Assembly (NCBI GenBank): GCA_012840485.1
Contig: DULG01000004.1
Coordinates: 1 to 63,477, forward strand
Length of the DNA stretch: 63,477 nucleotides
Direction of reading: 5' to 3'
DNA from: Clostridia bacterium
GTDB lineage: Bacteria > Bacillota > Thermoanaerobacteria > Thermoanaerobacterales > Thermoanaerobacteraceae
This document shows, one piece after another, positions 10,801-19,323 of this stretch (positions are counted from its first letter, which is position 1; each line of letters opens with the position of its first letter). Made by a program: the position numbers and the translations under genes. Below the pieces are notes generated by a model. It was not told where the DNA came from and ran no database searches. It was given only the letters and a program-made list of their open reading frames with translations.

Positions 10801-10808
10801 ACAGTCAT
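7806..10808 (-). CDS. Heparinase II/III-like polysaccharide lyase, cytoplasmic, multidomain
   Basis: A 1000-residue protein without a signal peptide. Residues 1-160 look like a discoidin/F5-8C-type carbohydrate-binding sheet (RIRLFMPAG, VAEIEVYSSS). Residues about 165-260 resemble a fibronectin-III-like module (ASGYVVQYSRD, RWYCRVAPI). The middle (about 265-620) is an alpha/alpha toroid with NNHPWFQTNALAIGAL and DGDWHEGSDYWTYTMG. The C-terminal part is the heparinase II/III sheet domain with the His-rich block HGIMAGHEHADQNSF followed by SGVYDYYGSPHYY and VAHNTILVDG. These lyases cleave uronic-acid glycosides by beta-elimination. It follows the importer genes by 34 bases, so it probably acts on imported oligosaccharides. 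The exact glycan is unknown. Confidence 0.85.
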   Translation of the reverse strand: MTVNIASATFGTRAWADSFAPWYRIYPVNDGIRNDEDETGRLSQMRWFSQPTFEPHWVVLLFPGKQLIESVSIFWARDQGSFLKPKRYWLEYWEENEWKKIEEISREEAKDGKYTHIAFSPLEVDRIRLFMPAGGGKPGEMVNVLGVAEIEVYSSSPHKGQPSSVIVLQSSLKSRANPFWINWEPIPQASGYVVQYSRDKNFVGEDVETVKVKQNYFMPTHYLQPGRWYCRVAPILKSGIGEWSNPMAIEVGEINYIPHWGGPWKTTHPRLPWTLIDREKILEEIKGPKKHIWEAIERLAQDKIRHVAQLKNMQSTEKEEEELPEEPPSFENGVWNIQRWREIVGAAAKVLEALTLYSYMYAVTRDKKYSERAKTWLLHAAKWDPMGSTGIDSVDHAAHDVLVGLSIGYDILYRELSKEERELVKNAIEARCRALWRYLNPFVLDETNNHPWFQTNALAIGALTIWDEVEEAKEWIDFAIQLYIGRFLPLGGVDGDWHEGSDYWTYTMGFVIEFIEAIYAVTGINLSDHPWLKKTAAFKLYVAPPGGAGLSFGDTHKRPPNGEDAAIMFYLARTQNNPYAQWYGVEALKNDSLIRPALLIRLMNWWDTSVPLKSPSDLPLTKHFRESGIIVAHTTLEHQRGTHFAFKSGPYHGIMAGHEHADQNSFMLYAAGEPIIVDSGVYDYYGSPHYYGWYVRTVAHNTILVDGEGQICQKPGADGEILHFLHSDTIDYFEGNAAPSYKGLIDSFVRKILFLRPSSQEDSGDLGLLIMFDHIVSQKQRNISSLIHTAIEPNVVIETIDRTVHSVSAKGENANLSFYIKSKSPLIYMVRKGYAQDIAPSNNSLKEYHIDFTTENKTAETTFLSVFDLNKIASQSAYVNFVNESAVLIEKGVYSHFVAFGDSYKELAYENFRTDGKVFVQSSKEGKLSSLLIIQGTYLYQDKRLLLRSENPIDIIWNKIENGLEQLRIWSRKMQEIRIQEETLSVENEVTISTSRFFNI

Positions 10809-10842
10809 TCATTTCCACCCCTTTATTGATGTTAATATAGTG

Positions 10843-11781
10843 CTAATATAGATGACAAGCCACATAATGCTGTTGCTTTAACTCTTTTAAAATAGGTTTT
10901 TCCATTTCGCATATTTCTTTCTTATAAGGGCAACGTGGATGAAAAGGACAGCCCGAAGGCGGATTGATAGGTGATGGAATCTCTCCACTAATCGTGATAT
11001 CGCGAATTTCTCCACCAATTACCGGAACAGATTTTAGTAATGTCTGTGTGTAAGGATGCAGTGGCTCATTTAATAATTCTTCTGTGGAGGCAAACTCAAC
11101 AAAAACTCCTAAATACATTACTGCAATCAGATCACTGACATATTCTACTACAGCCAAATCATGAGCTATAAGTATATATGATAAATCTGTTTTTCTTTTC
11201 AATTCCAAGAGCAAATTTAAAATCTGTGCTTGAATAGATACATCCAAACTGGAAACTGGTTCGTCAAATACAATCAATTGTGGTTTTAAAGCTAATGCTC
11301 TTGCGATTGCCACTCTTTGTTGTTGCCCCCCACTCAGTTCATGAGGAAAGGAATTATAATATTGAGGAGGTACTCCAACTTGTTCCATCAAGTTAAGTAT
11401 TACTGATTTACGAGTTTTTTTAGTACCTATATTATGCAATCGTAAAGGCTCTTCAATATTGCTACCTATTGTCATATGGGGAAACAGTGACAAATATGGA
11501 TTCTGAAACACCATTTGAATTTCCCGCCTTAATTGTTTAACTTCATTTTTGGAGGCCTTAAAAATTGATTTGCCCAATAAATACACATCTCCTTCTGTAG
11601 GTGGAATAAGTCCTAAAATAAGGCGAGCAAGAGTTGATTTGCCACTTCCGCTTTCCCCTACTATACCTAAAGATTTGTGTTTCTCTAAAGTAAAAGAAAC
11701 GCCATCCACTGCTTTTAAATCCTTTTTACCCACTTTAAAATATTTCTTTACATTTTCAACTTGGAGAATATTTTGTGCCAT
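10843..11781 (-). CDS. oppF: Oligopeptide/oligosaccharide ABC transporter ATP-binding protein (OppF-like)
   Basis: A 312-residue ATPase with Walker A GESGSGKST near residue 42, signature LSGGQQQR, Walker B LIVFDEP and an H-loop (LIAHDL). The C-terminal extension carries the Opp/Dpp Cys cluster (CPFHPRCPYKKEIC) that characterises this transporter class. With OppD it energises the DppB/DppC channel. Opp-type importers also handle oligosaccharides, for example in Thermotoga relatives, and the adjacent lyase supports that here. Confidence 0.9.
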   Translation of the reverse strand: MAQNILQVENVKKYFKVGKKDLKAVDGVSFTLEKHKSLGIVGESGSGKSTLARLILGLIPPTEGDVYLLGKSIFKASKNEVKQLRREIQMVFQNPYLSLFPHMTIGSNIEEPLRLHNIGTKKTRKSVILNLMEQVGVPPQYYNSFPHELSGGQQQRVAIARALALKPQLIVFDEPVSSLDVSIQAQILNLLLELKRKTDLSYILIAHDLAVVEYVSDLIAVMYLGVFVEFASTEELLNEPLHPYTQTLLKSVPVIGGEIRDITISGEIPSPINPPSGCPFHPRCPYKKEICEMEKPILKELKQQHYVACHLY

Positions 11782-11827
11782 ATTTTAACCTCCTAATTAA
11801 CACTATTAGCTAATAAGAAATTCTAAT

Positions 11828-12787
11828 TTATACATAAAGCCAGCAATATACATTATGGGTATTTGACACTTTAATTTCAGGTGGATTTTCCACTTCACAT
11901 CTTGGCATCTTTTTTGAACATCTCTTAGCAAAGGGACATCCTACATCCTTCAATTTCCTTAAATCTGGCGGTTGTCCTGGGATAGGATTTAGAGATTTTC
12001 TGCTTTTAAGTATAGGAGTAGAATTTAATAAACCTAAGGTGTAAGGATGTAGAGGATTTTTTAAAAATTCCTTCGTAGTAGCCTTTTCTACTATCCGACC
12101 GCCATACATAACTACAATATAATCGGAAACCATTGTAGCAACTGCTAAATTATGAGTAATTAATATAACTGAAGTCCCTCTTCTCTCTTGAATTTTTCTG
12201 ATAAGCTGCAAAATTTGCGCTTGTACGGTCACATCAAGTGAAGTAGTAGGTTCATCGGCTATTAACAATTCTGGCTCACTAATAAGAGCCATTGCAATCA
12301 TAACCCTTTGTCTCATTCCTCCACTAAACTCAAAGGGATACTGGTCAAATCTTTCTTTTGCCGAAGGTATTCCTACCTCCGTTAACATCTGTATGGCTTT
12401 TTGACGCGCTTCTCTTTTGGAAGCTTTATGGTGCCACAGAAGCGGTTCCATTATTTGCTGACCAATTTTCACGGTGGGGTTTAGAGAACTCATAGGGTCC
12501 TGAAAAATCATAGAAATGTGATTTCCTCTAATTTTTTTCATTTTTCTATCGTCGTAATTTAGCAAATTATTCCCTTCAAATATAATCTCTCCGTCAACTT
12601 TCGCATAAGTTGGAAGAAGCCTCATAATACTCAGGACTGAAACACTCTTGCCACTTCCCGATTCTCCTACTATAGAAAGTGTTTGCCCTCTTTTAAGCCC
12701 ATAAGAAATGCCATTTACAGATTTAATTACCCCTTTTTTCGTATAAAAGTGAGTCTTTAAATCCTTAACTTCAAGCAAATATTCCAA
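11828..12787 (-). CDS. oppD: Oligopeptide/oligosaccharide ABC transporter ATP-binding protein (OppD-like)
   Basis: Partner ATPase of OppF: Walker A GESGSGKS, signature FSGGMRQR, Walker B LLIADEP, and a C-terminal CPFAKRC...C motif. The likely start is a TTG (reading MEYLLEVKDLKTH) placed six bases after GGAGGTG. An ATG five codons upstream contains that ribosome binding site within its own codons (ATGGAGGTG) and is therefore less likely. The gene lies between dppC (21 bases) and oppF. Confidence 0.9.
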   Translation of the reverse strand: MEYLLEVKDLKTHFYTKKGVIKSVNGISYGLKRGQTLSIVGESGSGKSVSVLSIMRLLPTYAKVDGEIIFEGNNLLNYDDRKMKKIRGNHISMIFQDPMSSLNPTVKIGQQIMEPLLWHHKASKREARQKAIQMLTEVGIPSAKERFDQYPFEFSGGMRQRVMIAMALISEPELLIADEPTTSLDVTVQAQILQLIRKIQERRGTSVILITHNLAVATMVSDYIVVMYGGRIVEKATTKEFLKNPLHPYTLGLLNSTPILKSRKSLNPIPGQPPDLRKLKDVGCPFAKRCSKKMPRCEVENPPEIKVSNTHNVYCWLYV

Positions 12788-12808
12788 AGAAAGCACCTCC
12801 ATTGTAAA

Positions 12809-13702
12809 TTAATCACTTTGTTTTGGATCAAATGCATCTCTTAAACCATCGCCAACGAAAGTAAAAGCTAATATAGTCAAAGCAAAAGCACCAGCCGGAA
12901 ATAAAACCATGTGAGGATAAGAGAGCATCCATCTACTTCCTTGCGCAATAAGGCCTCCCCAGCTTGGCATTGGCGGCATAACTCCTAATCCTATAAGGCT
13001 AAGACCAGATTCCATCATCATTGCTCCCGGAATATTAAAAGATAATGCAACAGCTATGGGTCCAACTGAATTAGGAATTACATATCGCAATATAATAGTT
13101 AAATTAGAAGCCCCTAATGCTTTTGCTGCTTCAATATATTCTAGCTGTTTAACTGTTAAAACTTGACCACGTACCAATCTTGCCATACCAGCCCATGAAG
13201 TCAGTCCAATAGCTAAGAGAATTGTAAAAAGACTTCTTCCCAAAACGACAACCAAGACTAAATTTAGCAGAAACGAAGGTAAAGCAAACATAATATCCAC
13301 AAATCGCATCAATATATTGTCAACCTGTCCACCAAGATATCCGGCTATAGCTCCAATCAATATGCCTATAAAAACTTCTACTAAACCAGCTCCAAATCCT
13401 ACAATTAAAGCATTACGCAACCCGTATATAATTAATGTGGCTAAATCTCTCCCTCCATCATCTGTACCCATCCAATGTTTTGCATTTGGAGTTTGGTACA
13501 AAGCTGTATAATCCATCATTGTGTAATGATAAGGAGAAACTAAAGGCCCTACAATTGCAACTACTATCAAAAAAATAATAAAATACAAGCTGATTACTGC
13601 CATTTTATTTTTTTTGAACCTGCCCCACAAAATGCTGAAATAGCTTCGCTCCTTTATTTCAAAAGTATTTACCGTTTTTACATCATTGTAATTTTCAACC
13701 AT
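12809..13702 (-). CDS. dppC: ABC transporter permease, DppC/OppC type
   Basis: A 297-residue membrane protein with an N-terminal cytoplasmic stretch followed by six hydrophobic segments, the first near residues 35-58. The ATPase-docking EAA loop is EYIEAAKALGASNLTIILRY, followed by the expected PNSVGPIAV. The N-terminal region has the family segment GTDDGGRDLATLIIYGLRNAL. It pairs with DppB, seven bases upstream, to form the channel. Confidence 0.92.
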   Translation of the reverse strand: MVENYNDVKTVNTFEIKERSYFSILWGRFKKNKMAVISLYFIIFLIVVAIVGPLVSPYHYTMMDYTALYQTPNAKHWMGTDDGGRDLATLIIYGLRNALIVGFGAGLVEVFIGILIGAIAGYLGGQVDNILMRFVDIMFALPSFLLNLVLVVVLGRSLFTILLAIGLTSWAGMARLVRGQVLTVKQLEYIEAAKALGASNLTIILRYVIPNSVGPIAVALSFNIPGAMMMESGLSLIGLGVMPPMPSWGGLIAQGSRWMLSYPHMVLFPAGAFALTILAFTFVGDGLRDAFDPKQSD

Positions 13703-13708
13703 AAAACA

Positions 13709-14671
13709 TTACCCCTCCATCATGCTGCGTTTTCTTATACGCGGATCCAATATCCCATAGATTATATCCACTATAAAATTAGTAAGCATCACAATAGTGG
13801 CAAAAAATACAGTTGTGCCCATCACCATAGGATAATCACGATATATTGCCGCAGTTGCATAAAACTTACCTAATCCTGGTATATTAAAAAGATTTTCTAC
13901 AAAAACAGTGCCAACAGTTAAATAAGCCAATTGGGGTCCCACTACAGTTATCAAAGGAATTAAAGAATTTCTCAGGGCATGTTTCAATACTACTTCGCGA
14001 AAACCTCCACCCTTAGCCCATGCGACTCTTATATATTCTCTATTGAGGGTTTCTACAAGACTTGCTCTCATATAGCGGGTTATTGACCCTATAGGACCAA
14101 TAGCTAATGATAATACTGGTAATACATAATGTTTAGGTTCTCCCCATCCAATAGAAGGGACTAAATGAAGTTCTAAAGCCAAAATATAGATTAAAAATAC
14201 CGCCATTACGTAATTTGGCAGACTTGTTCCAATCATGGACAAAAGTATAGCTATCCTGTCAACAATGGTATCCTTTTTAAATGCCGCTATTATTCCTAAT
14301 GGAATACCAATAATAAGCGCCAATCCTATAGCCATAACAGCCAGTCTAAATGATATAGGAAATGTGCGCATAATAATTTTTTCTATGGTTGTACTCGGGT
14401 ACTGGAAAGAAGGTCCAAATTCAAAGCGGGCAGCATTGGCTATAAATATTAAAAATTGCTGCCATGCCGGCTTATCCAGATGATAAGCTTTTTCCCATGC
14501 CGCTTTAACTTCTGGCGGCACTGTGACATCTGTGACATTTTGTGACAGTAATCGCTCTGTCTCTACATAATTTCCCGGAGCACTTTTTATCAAAATGAAA
14601 GTAATCAAAGATACAAAAAATAAGGCAATAATTATAAAACCTATCCTTTTAACCACGTATTTTAACATCAT
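13709..14671 (-). CDS. dppB: ABC transporter permease, DppB/OppB type
   Basis: A 320-residue membrane protein beginning with the family pattern of one hydrophobic segment (GFIIIALFFVSLITFIL), a periplasmic-type loop with LDKPAWQQF, and then five membrane segments. The EAA loop is EYIRVAWAKGGGFREVVLKH followed by ALRNSLIPLI. It begins 84 bases after the solute-binding-protein gene, the gap being occupied by a strong hairpin. Confidence 0.92.
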   Translation of the reverse strand: MMLKYVVKRIGFIIIALFFVSLITFILIKSAPGNYVETERLLSQNVTDVTVPPEVKAAWEKAYHLDKPAWQQFLIFIANAARFEFGPSFQYPSTTIEKIIMRTFPISFRLAVMAIGLALIIGIPLGIIAAFKKDTIVDRIAILLSMIGTSLPNYVMAVFLIYILALELHLVPSIGWGEPKHYVLPVLSLAIGPIGSITRYMRASLVETLNREYIRVAWAKGGGFREVVLKHALRNSLIPLITVVGPQLAYLTVGTVFVENLFNIPGLGKFYATAAIYRDYPMVMGTTVFFATIVMLTNFIVDIIYGILDPRIRKRSMMEG

Positions 14672-14710
14672 TTACCACCTTACATTTAATATTTTTTAGC
14701 ATATCTCATG

Positions 14711-14748
14711 ATGGTAATTAGCTGGCCCTACAGCCAGCTAATTACCAT
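14711..14748 (-). terminator. Intercistronic hairpin between binding-protein and permease genes
   Basis: A perfect 16-base-pair inverted repeat with a six-base loop (arms 14711-14726 and 14733-14748) starts seven bases after the stop codon of the solute-binding protein gene. It has no T-run on the minus strand. It is therefore more likely an mRNA-stabilising or partial-attenuation element that keeps the binding-protein message in excess, as known for malE-malF in Escherichia coli. One of five such elements in the window. Confidence 0.75.
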
Positions 14749-14754
14749 TTAAAT

Positions 14755-16515
14755 TTATTCCTGGATTGTTATATCATTAAAGTATAATGGTGGAGCACCT
14801 AACCTTATAGGATCACCTACATAACCCTTAATATAAGGTTTCATAAGCTTTACAGCATTTTCCCAATCAATTGGTATATACACTGCTAATTCTTCTCTCA
14901 AGGCTCCTGCTTCTTTGAGTATCCTTTCTTGTTCTGCTGGATCACTTGCATCAAGTCCTGCTTTTCTTAACTCAAGATACCTCTTAGCTTCGGGTGTAGT
15001 ATTTTGTTCAATAAAATCAGTAAGCATTTTGCTCTTTTTCTGAGGATCGATTGACTTATCATCTTTAATCTTTAGATATTCTTTATATTTTTCCGGAGAA
15101 AGTAATTCTTTCCCTAAAACACCTATAGTTCTAAAATATCCAGAATAATGATAAACTGGAGTTGCTGCACCAGAAATCCAATATCCAATTTGATCTTTAG
15201 GCCATATCTTGTTGTCACGCTCATCAACGAATTTAGCCCAATCATAATTCACAATCTTCGTCTTTATGCCTGTACCTTTTTCAATCATGTCAGCTATTGC
15301 TAATTCACGGGCTCCAGGATTTCCAGCTACCATTATAGTCAATTCCGGAAAACCTTTTCCATCTGGGAAACCTGCTTCTTTCATCAATTCTCTTGCTTTT
15401 TCAGGATTGTATTTAAGGCCTATTTCGGTTCCCCAGGGAGCAAATATCTCTGGAACCATTGACAGTCCTGGCCTTACTGTTCCTTTCATTATGTCGTTGG
15501 CAATAATATCTTTATTAATGGACATTGCAATAGCTTGACGCACTTTTGGATTTTTCTGTAATATATCATTTTCACTTTGCATAAGCGCCATGAAGTAGAC
15601 TACCCCTGTTTTGTAAAACTGCATCTGCGATTTTAGTTCAGAATCTTTTTCTATCATTTCCATATCCGCCTGGTTTGCTGTTGCAACATTAATATCTCCA
15701 TTTTTGTAAGGCAATATTTCAGAATCTAACTTGATTACTTCTACTTTATCTAAATTTACTTTGCCATAGTAGTAAGGATTGGGTTCTAACACTAAATTCA
15801 CACCTAATTCATAACTTTTTACTTTATATGGCCCGTTAGAAACAATCTTATCTTGTGCTACCCATTCTTTCCCATATTTTTCGATTATATGTTTAGGCAC
15901 AGGTACAGCCCAGGGGTCAGCAGCAGAAACATCCATCATAGGCCAAGGTTTAGCTAATCTAACCTCTAATGTTCTCTCATCTAAAGCTTTAACACCTAAT
16001 GTATCGGGACCTTTTTCTCCTCTGAGAATTTCCTCAGCATTTAACAGTGGAACACCTGTAATAAAAGACGTTCCTTTGCCGTATTCCGCTGCTGTTGCTG
16101 GATTGACAGCTCTCTTCCATGAATATTCATAATCATAAGCAGTTAAAGGTGTACCGTCTGACCATTTCAAGTCATCCCTTAAATGGAATGTCCATACTGT
16201 ATAATCTGCATTATGTTCCCAACTCTTTGCATTTGCAGGCACTGCTTTAAAATCTTTGTCCAGTTTTGTCAAACCTTCAAATATTCCCATTTTTCCATAT
16301 ATTGTTCCCCATGTCCAAACATGAGGTTCTAAAATTTCAGTAGTTGACCATGGCAAAGACAACTTTATCTCTTTAGGTATTTGCTGCTTAGGTGTTTCTT
16401 TTGGCTGTTCTGTTTGAGATGTATCGGTAGATTTTTGGCCGCATCCTGATAATGCAATAGACAACACAAATACAATAAGCACTATCAAGGAAAGATATTT
16501 TTTCATTTTACTCAC
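14755..16515 (-). CDS. Family 5 solute-binding lipoprotein of the Opp-type importer
   Basis: A 586-residue lipoprotein: lysine-rich start (MSKMKKYL), hydrophobic stretch, and lipobox LSGC followed by a Ser/Thr/Gln-rich linker. The mature part has family 5 signatures: WTFHLRDDLKWSDGTPLTAYDYEYSWKR in the first lobe, then DERTLEVRLAKPWP, SNGPYKV and KNPKVRQAIAMSINKD. The GTG start lies about eight bases after AAGGGGG. It is the first gene of an importer-lyase operon. The genomic context points to a glycan oligosaccharide rather than a peptide ligand, but the protein family alone cannot decide. Confidence 0.9.
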   Translation of the reverse strand: MSKMKKYLSLIVLIVFVLSIALSGCGQKSTDTSQTEQPKETPKQQIPKEIKLSLPWSTTEILEPHVWTWGTIYGKMGIFEGLTKLDKDFKAVPANAKSWEHNADYTVWTFHLRDDLKWSDGTPLTAYDYEYSWKRAVNPATAAEYGKGTSFITGVPLLNAEEILRGEKGPDTLGVKALDERTLEVRLAKPWPMMDVSAADPWAVPVPKHIIEKYGKEWVAQDKIVSNGPYKVKSYELGVNLVLEPNPYYYGKVNLDKVEVIKLDSEILPYKNGDINVATANQADMEMIEKDSELKSQMQFYKTGVVYFMALMQSENDILQKNPKVRQAIAMSINKDIIANDIMKGTVRPGLSMVPEIFAPWGTEIGLKYNPEKARELMKEAGFPDGKGFPELTIMVAGNPGARELAIADMIEKGTGIKTKIVNYDWAKFVDERDNKIWPKDQIGYWISGAATPVYHYSGYFRTIGVLGKELLSPEKYKEYLKIKDDKSIDPQKKSKMLTDFIEQNTTPEAKRYLELRKAGLDASDPAEQERILKEAGALREELAVYIPIDWENAVKLMKPYIKGYVGDPIRLGAPPLYFNDITIQE

Positions 16516-16781
16516 TTTAACATCCCCCTTAATTTTATAAATTTATTCTTTTTAATATTTTAAGTTAAAAGATGCTTCCTTTCACCCCCCTGTAATCCAT
16601 CTTTTCCTTTCCCCGAAATATAACGCAAGATATGTTGATATAAATTGGGATCTTTACAAAGAATTTTAATATGGTTTTACGTTGTAATATATATATTCGA
16701 CACATTTTAAAAAATTCCTCCTTTTAAAACGTAAAAAAAGAAAAAATTTTTTATTGGAAATATATATCCTACCAGCACAAC
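16516..16781. other. Intergenic control region of the importer operon
   Basis: About 270 bases separate the importer operon from the terminator of the gene to its right. The stretch holds the second copy of the repeated AAGGAGGA...TGTCGAAT element (16688-16740) and otherwise AT-rich leader sequence about 170 bases long before the GTG start. I see no open frame of interest and no clear riboswitch. Confidence 0.5.
16688..16740 (-). promoter_or_regulatory. Repeated upstream element, copy B (before the importer operon)
   Basis: On the minus strand: AAAAGGAGGAATTTTTT, then AAAATG, then TGTCGAATATATATAT. This is the cleanest of four copies and contains an exact Spo0A box (TGTCGAA). It lies about 175 bases upstream of the binding-protein start codon, in the same orientation as the gene. 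Confidence 0.6.
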
Positions 16782-16816
16782 AAAAAAGAGCCCATACACT
16801 TATGTACAGGCTCTTT
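16782..16816 (-). terminator. Rho-independent terminator after the DUF4914 gene
   Basis: On the minus strand AAAGAGCC (16816-16809) pairs with GGCTCTTT (16792-16785) around a 16-base loop and is followed by a T-run. It begins four bases after the stop codon of the DUF4914 gene. Confidence 0.85.
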
Positions 16817-16819
16817 CAA

Positions 16820-18721
16820 TTATCTATAATCCCCTAAAAGTCTTATATAATCCTCTAAACTTCCATCCTCTAAACATGTTTCAATAATCTTCTTACCAAG
16901 AGGGTCAAGTTCAGGTACTAAGAATTGCTTTAATTCTCTTTTGAAGAATTCATTTAACATCTCAGCACCTTTGTCATATCCATCATCCCCTACTTCGGGC
17001 TGCTTGTTAACTTGCAGCAATTCGCGAGGAATAAAACTTCCGTTTATTTTTAATGTATTTAAAGCATAACCGAGGAGGCTGCTTCTCGCTGGTGTAACTT
17101 GATCTGGTCTAAATCTTACACTTCCTCTTCTTGCAAGATATTCACGAGCTATCCATTCGGGCATAAATCCTACTTTCCACACCCCTATATATTGGTTTGG
17201 AACGAGAATATACCTTGTGCCAGGAGTGTTTATAATCTGTTCTAACAAAAGATTTGCGTGAGTAACCATCTTTCCCGTAGCAAAGGGCCAGTAAGACCCT
17301 ACCCCTTCACTCTCCAATCCTTCTGCACCAACAATGCTCGGGTTTGCGTGACCTCTCGGTGCAACTAATCTCCACAGCCAAGCAAGAGCAGGTGGTAGTA
17401 AATGCAACATCCCTACTATGCCATATGAAGGTTTTTCTTTCGATGTTGGTGGCGTTCTTACGCCAAAACTCCTTATATCGACTTCTACAGGTTCATCAAC
17501 CACATTGGGCATAAATCGTCTTGGCATTATAACTCTAGGATTAGGACAAGGTTTGCTAGGAGCGTCCATAATATGTTCCCATATAAGACAGGTGGATTTG
17601 GGAACTCCTTCTATATTCAAAAAGATTAAGGGTTCTGGTGGATAAATACACAACTTTTCAAAGTGAGGATCGGTACCATATTCGTTTATATGGTCAACCC
17701 TTATAAACCATCCTTTTTCTGCATCTTTTATCACTAATTTCTTTCCTTGTTGCAAATCAGGATGGCACAATGCCATATCATCTGTCACTGGTTGCAACTC
17801 ACAAGCTTCCTTCAAATCTACATAAATTTCTTCACCTGTGACTGTGTTCTTAGCTACCTTTATGCGACCATCTGGCTCTCTGCGAATTTGCTCCAGCATT
17901 TCACTCTTTCCACCGCCACTGGCACCTTCATGCATAATAGTCAAAATATTATCATACGGGGTAATTACTCTTACTGCTGAGGCATGAGCAGTAATCCATC
18001 CTTCTTTTTCACCTATTGTGAGAAGTACCCCATATATCCCTTTTTTCGCACTGGGCCCAAGATATAAATTGTAAGAAAAAAGCTCGTGTAAATTCTCTAA
18101 GCGATTATGAACGACTACCTGTTTGCCATTAAAGTGAGTATGCCTAAAAGGAGGTGCTAAGTATACAATTGCCCTGGGAGTAAAACCCTTTGGGATTTCA
18201 TCTCCTGGAATAAATCCCTGAATATCCGCAAGAGCTGTAGCAAAAAAGCCTGCATTATCCGGTGCCAGCAAAAGAGATGGATATCCATACTCTTCTCCTC
18301 CAGACATAAAGGGCATAATAATTAAGCTTTGTTCTTTTAGCCACTCTAAAGTTTGTTTTCTTAACTTGGCAAAGTCATATCCATATCTATCTATAAAACG
18401 AGGCTTATCCGTCTCTTCTTTGTCAGCAACAACTAAACAATCTGGTTCTCTTCTTCTCATATAAGGTTCTGGAAAATTTACAGCTAAACCGTTCTTACAT
18501 TTCGCCACTGTTCCTTCCAAAGCCTCTCCTTTGCCTGGCACATCATAAACAATTTCAAATAAGTCTTCTTTTCCGCCCATAGAAATTTCTAAAAGGTGTT
18601 GACGACTTTTTGGTATCACAATCTTAGAGGCTCCCTTTATTATTTCTATTACCTCTTCTGGTAATTCCATTTTATTTACATACTCTATTGTTTGCTTGTT
18701 TTCTGTAAGCAAAATATCCAC
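16820..18721 (-). CDS. DUF4914 family protein with PEP-carboxykinase-like P-loop
   Basis: A 633-residue soluble protein that I recognise as the uncharacterised DUF4914 family. Near residue 265 it has a P-loop in a PEPCK-like setting (HEGASGGGKSEM), preceded by a strand with AHASAVRV; later segments include STCLIWEHIMD, PRRFMPNVVDEPVEVDIRSFGVRTPP and YILVPNQYIGVWKVGFMPEW. The family resembles nucleotide-dependent phosphotransferases of the PEPCK/HprK fold, but no reaction is established. The start is GTG, seven bases after GAGGTGG. It stands alone, with its own terminator and about 250 bases of upstream sequence, so it is probably monocistronic. Confidence 0.75.
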   Translation of the reverse strand: MDILLTENKQTIEYVNKMELPEEVIEIIKGASKIVIPKSRQHLLEISMGGKEDLFEIVYDVPGKGEALEGTVAKCKNGLAVNFPEPYMRRREPDCLVVADKEETDKPRFIDRYGYDFAKLRKQTLEWLKEQSLIIMPFMSGGEEYGYPSLLLAPDNAGFFATALADIQGFIPGDEIPKGFTPRAIVYLAPPFRHTHFNGKQVVVHNRLENLHELFSYNLYLGPSAKKGIYGVLLTIGEKEGWITAHASAVRVITPYDNILTIMHEGASGGGKSEMLEQIRREPDGRIKVAKNTVTGEEIYVDLKEACELQPVTDDMALCHPDLQQGKKLVIKDAEKGWFIRVDHINEYGTDPHFEKLCIYPPEPLIFLNIEGVPKSTCLIWEHIMDAPSKPCPNPRVIMPRRFMPNVVDEPVEVDIRSFGVRTPPTSKEKPSYGIVGMLHLLPPALAWLWRLVAPRGHANPSIVGAEGLESEGVGSYWPFATGKMVTHANLLLEQIINTPGTRYILVPNQYIGVWKVGFMPEWIAREYLARRGSVRFRPDQVTPARSSLLGYALNTLKINGSFIPRELLQVNKQPEVGDDGYDKGAEMLNEFFKRELKQFLVPELDPLGKKIIETCLEDGSLEDYIRLLGDYR

Positions 18722-18944
18722 TTATACCACCTCACAATTACGTATAAGAATATTATACAAAAAAAATTACATATTTGCAATTCAAAAAATAAAATCTGCA
18801 AAAATATTTTATATGTGTTTGTGTAATATCAATTTTTGCTCAGAATGTCGCTATTTTAAAAACACTCTTCTTGTAATCTTTTACATTGATGAAATTTATG
18901 ATATGTAAACTTGCAATTTTATTAGTAGTAGCTACTAAAAACAA

Positions 18945-18967
18945 AAGCACCCCTTTTTGGAGTGCTA
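18945..18967 (-). terminator. Rho-independent terminator after the holin gene
   Basis: On the minus strand AGCACTCC pairs with GGGGTGCT around a five-base A-rich loop and is followed by a short T-rich stretch (TTTTGTTTTT). It lies a few bases after the holin stop codon. Confidence 0.85.
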
Positions 18968-18972
18968 ATAGT

Positions 18973-19323
18973 TCAATTACTTGCTTCATTTGCTTTTAAC
19001 TTTTGTTGTTCTAAACCCTTCAAATTCAACACATAATTCATTTCAAAAACTGCTGCTTCAATTAATTTATCTATCTCTTCATCTGTTAGCTTGTTTCCAA
19101 TCACCTTTTTCAATAAGTTAAAAACTTGAGCTTTTTTATCAGCTCCATTACCTGGTCCCATCTGCTGTTCAACAGCCTGCACAAAAGTTTTGACAATTTC
19201 ATAATACCTCTTTAATTTTTCCATCCCAATTTTTGTGCTTAAATAATCGATTAGATATCCCAAAGCTACCATTATAATAAGCTGCACACCCGCCGTCAAA
19301 ATAGTCATAATTAAATCTCTCAT
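18973..19323 (-). CDS. LLH-family phage holin-like protein
   Basis: A 116-residue protein with one N-terminal membrane segment (LIMTILTAGVQLIIMVALGYLI) and a charged helical cytoplasmic tail with KVIGNKLTDEEIDKLIEAAV, the pattern of the LL-H phage holin family. Holins let an endolysin reach the cell wall. The start ATG overlaps the stop of the amidase gene by 4 bases, so the two genes form a coupled lysis cassette. No capsid, tail or integrase gene lies nearby, so this is an orphan cassette. Confidence 0.8.
   Translation of the reverse strand: MRDLIMTILTAGVQLIIMVALGYLIDYLSTKIGMEKLKRYYEIVKTFVQAVEQQMGPGNGADKKAQVFNLLKKVIGNKLTDEEIDKLIEAAVFEMNYVLNLKGLEQQKLKANEASN

Noticed and set aside
16820-18721. 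Phosphoenolpyruvate carboxykinase (PckA)
   Set aside because: Only the P-loop region is PEPCK-like. The length is larger and the other PckA motifs are missing, so DUF4914 is the better assignment.
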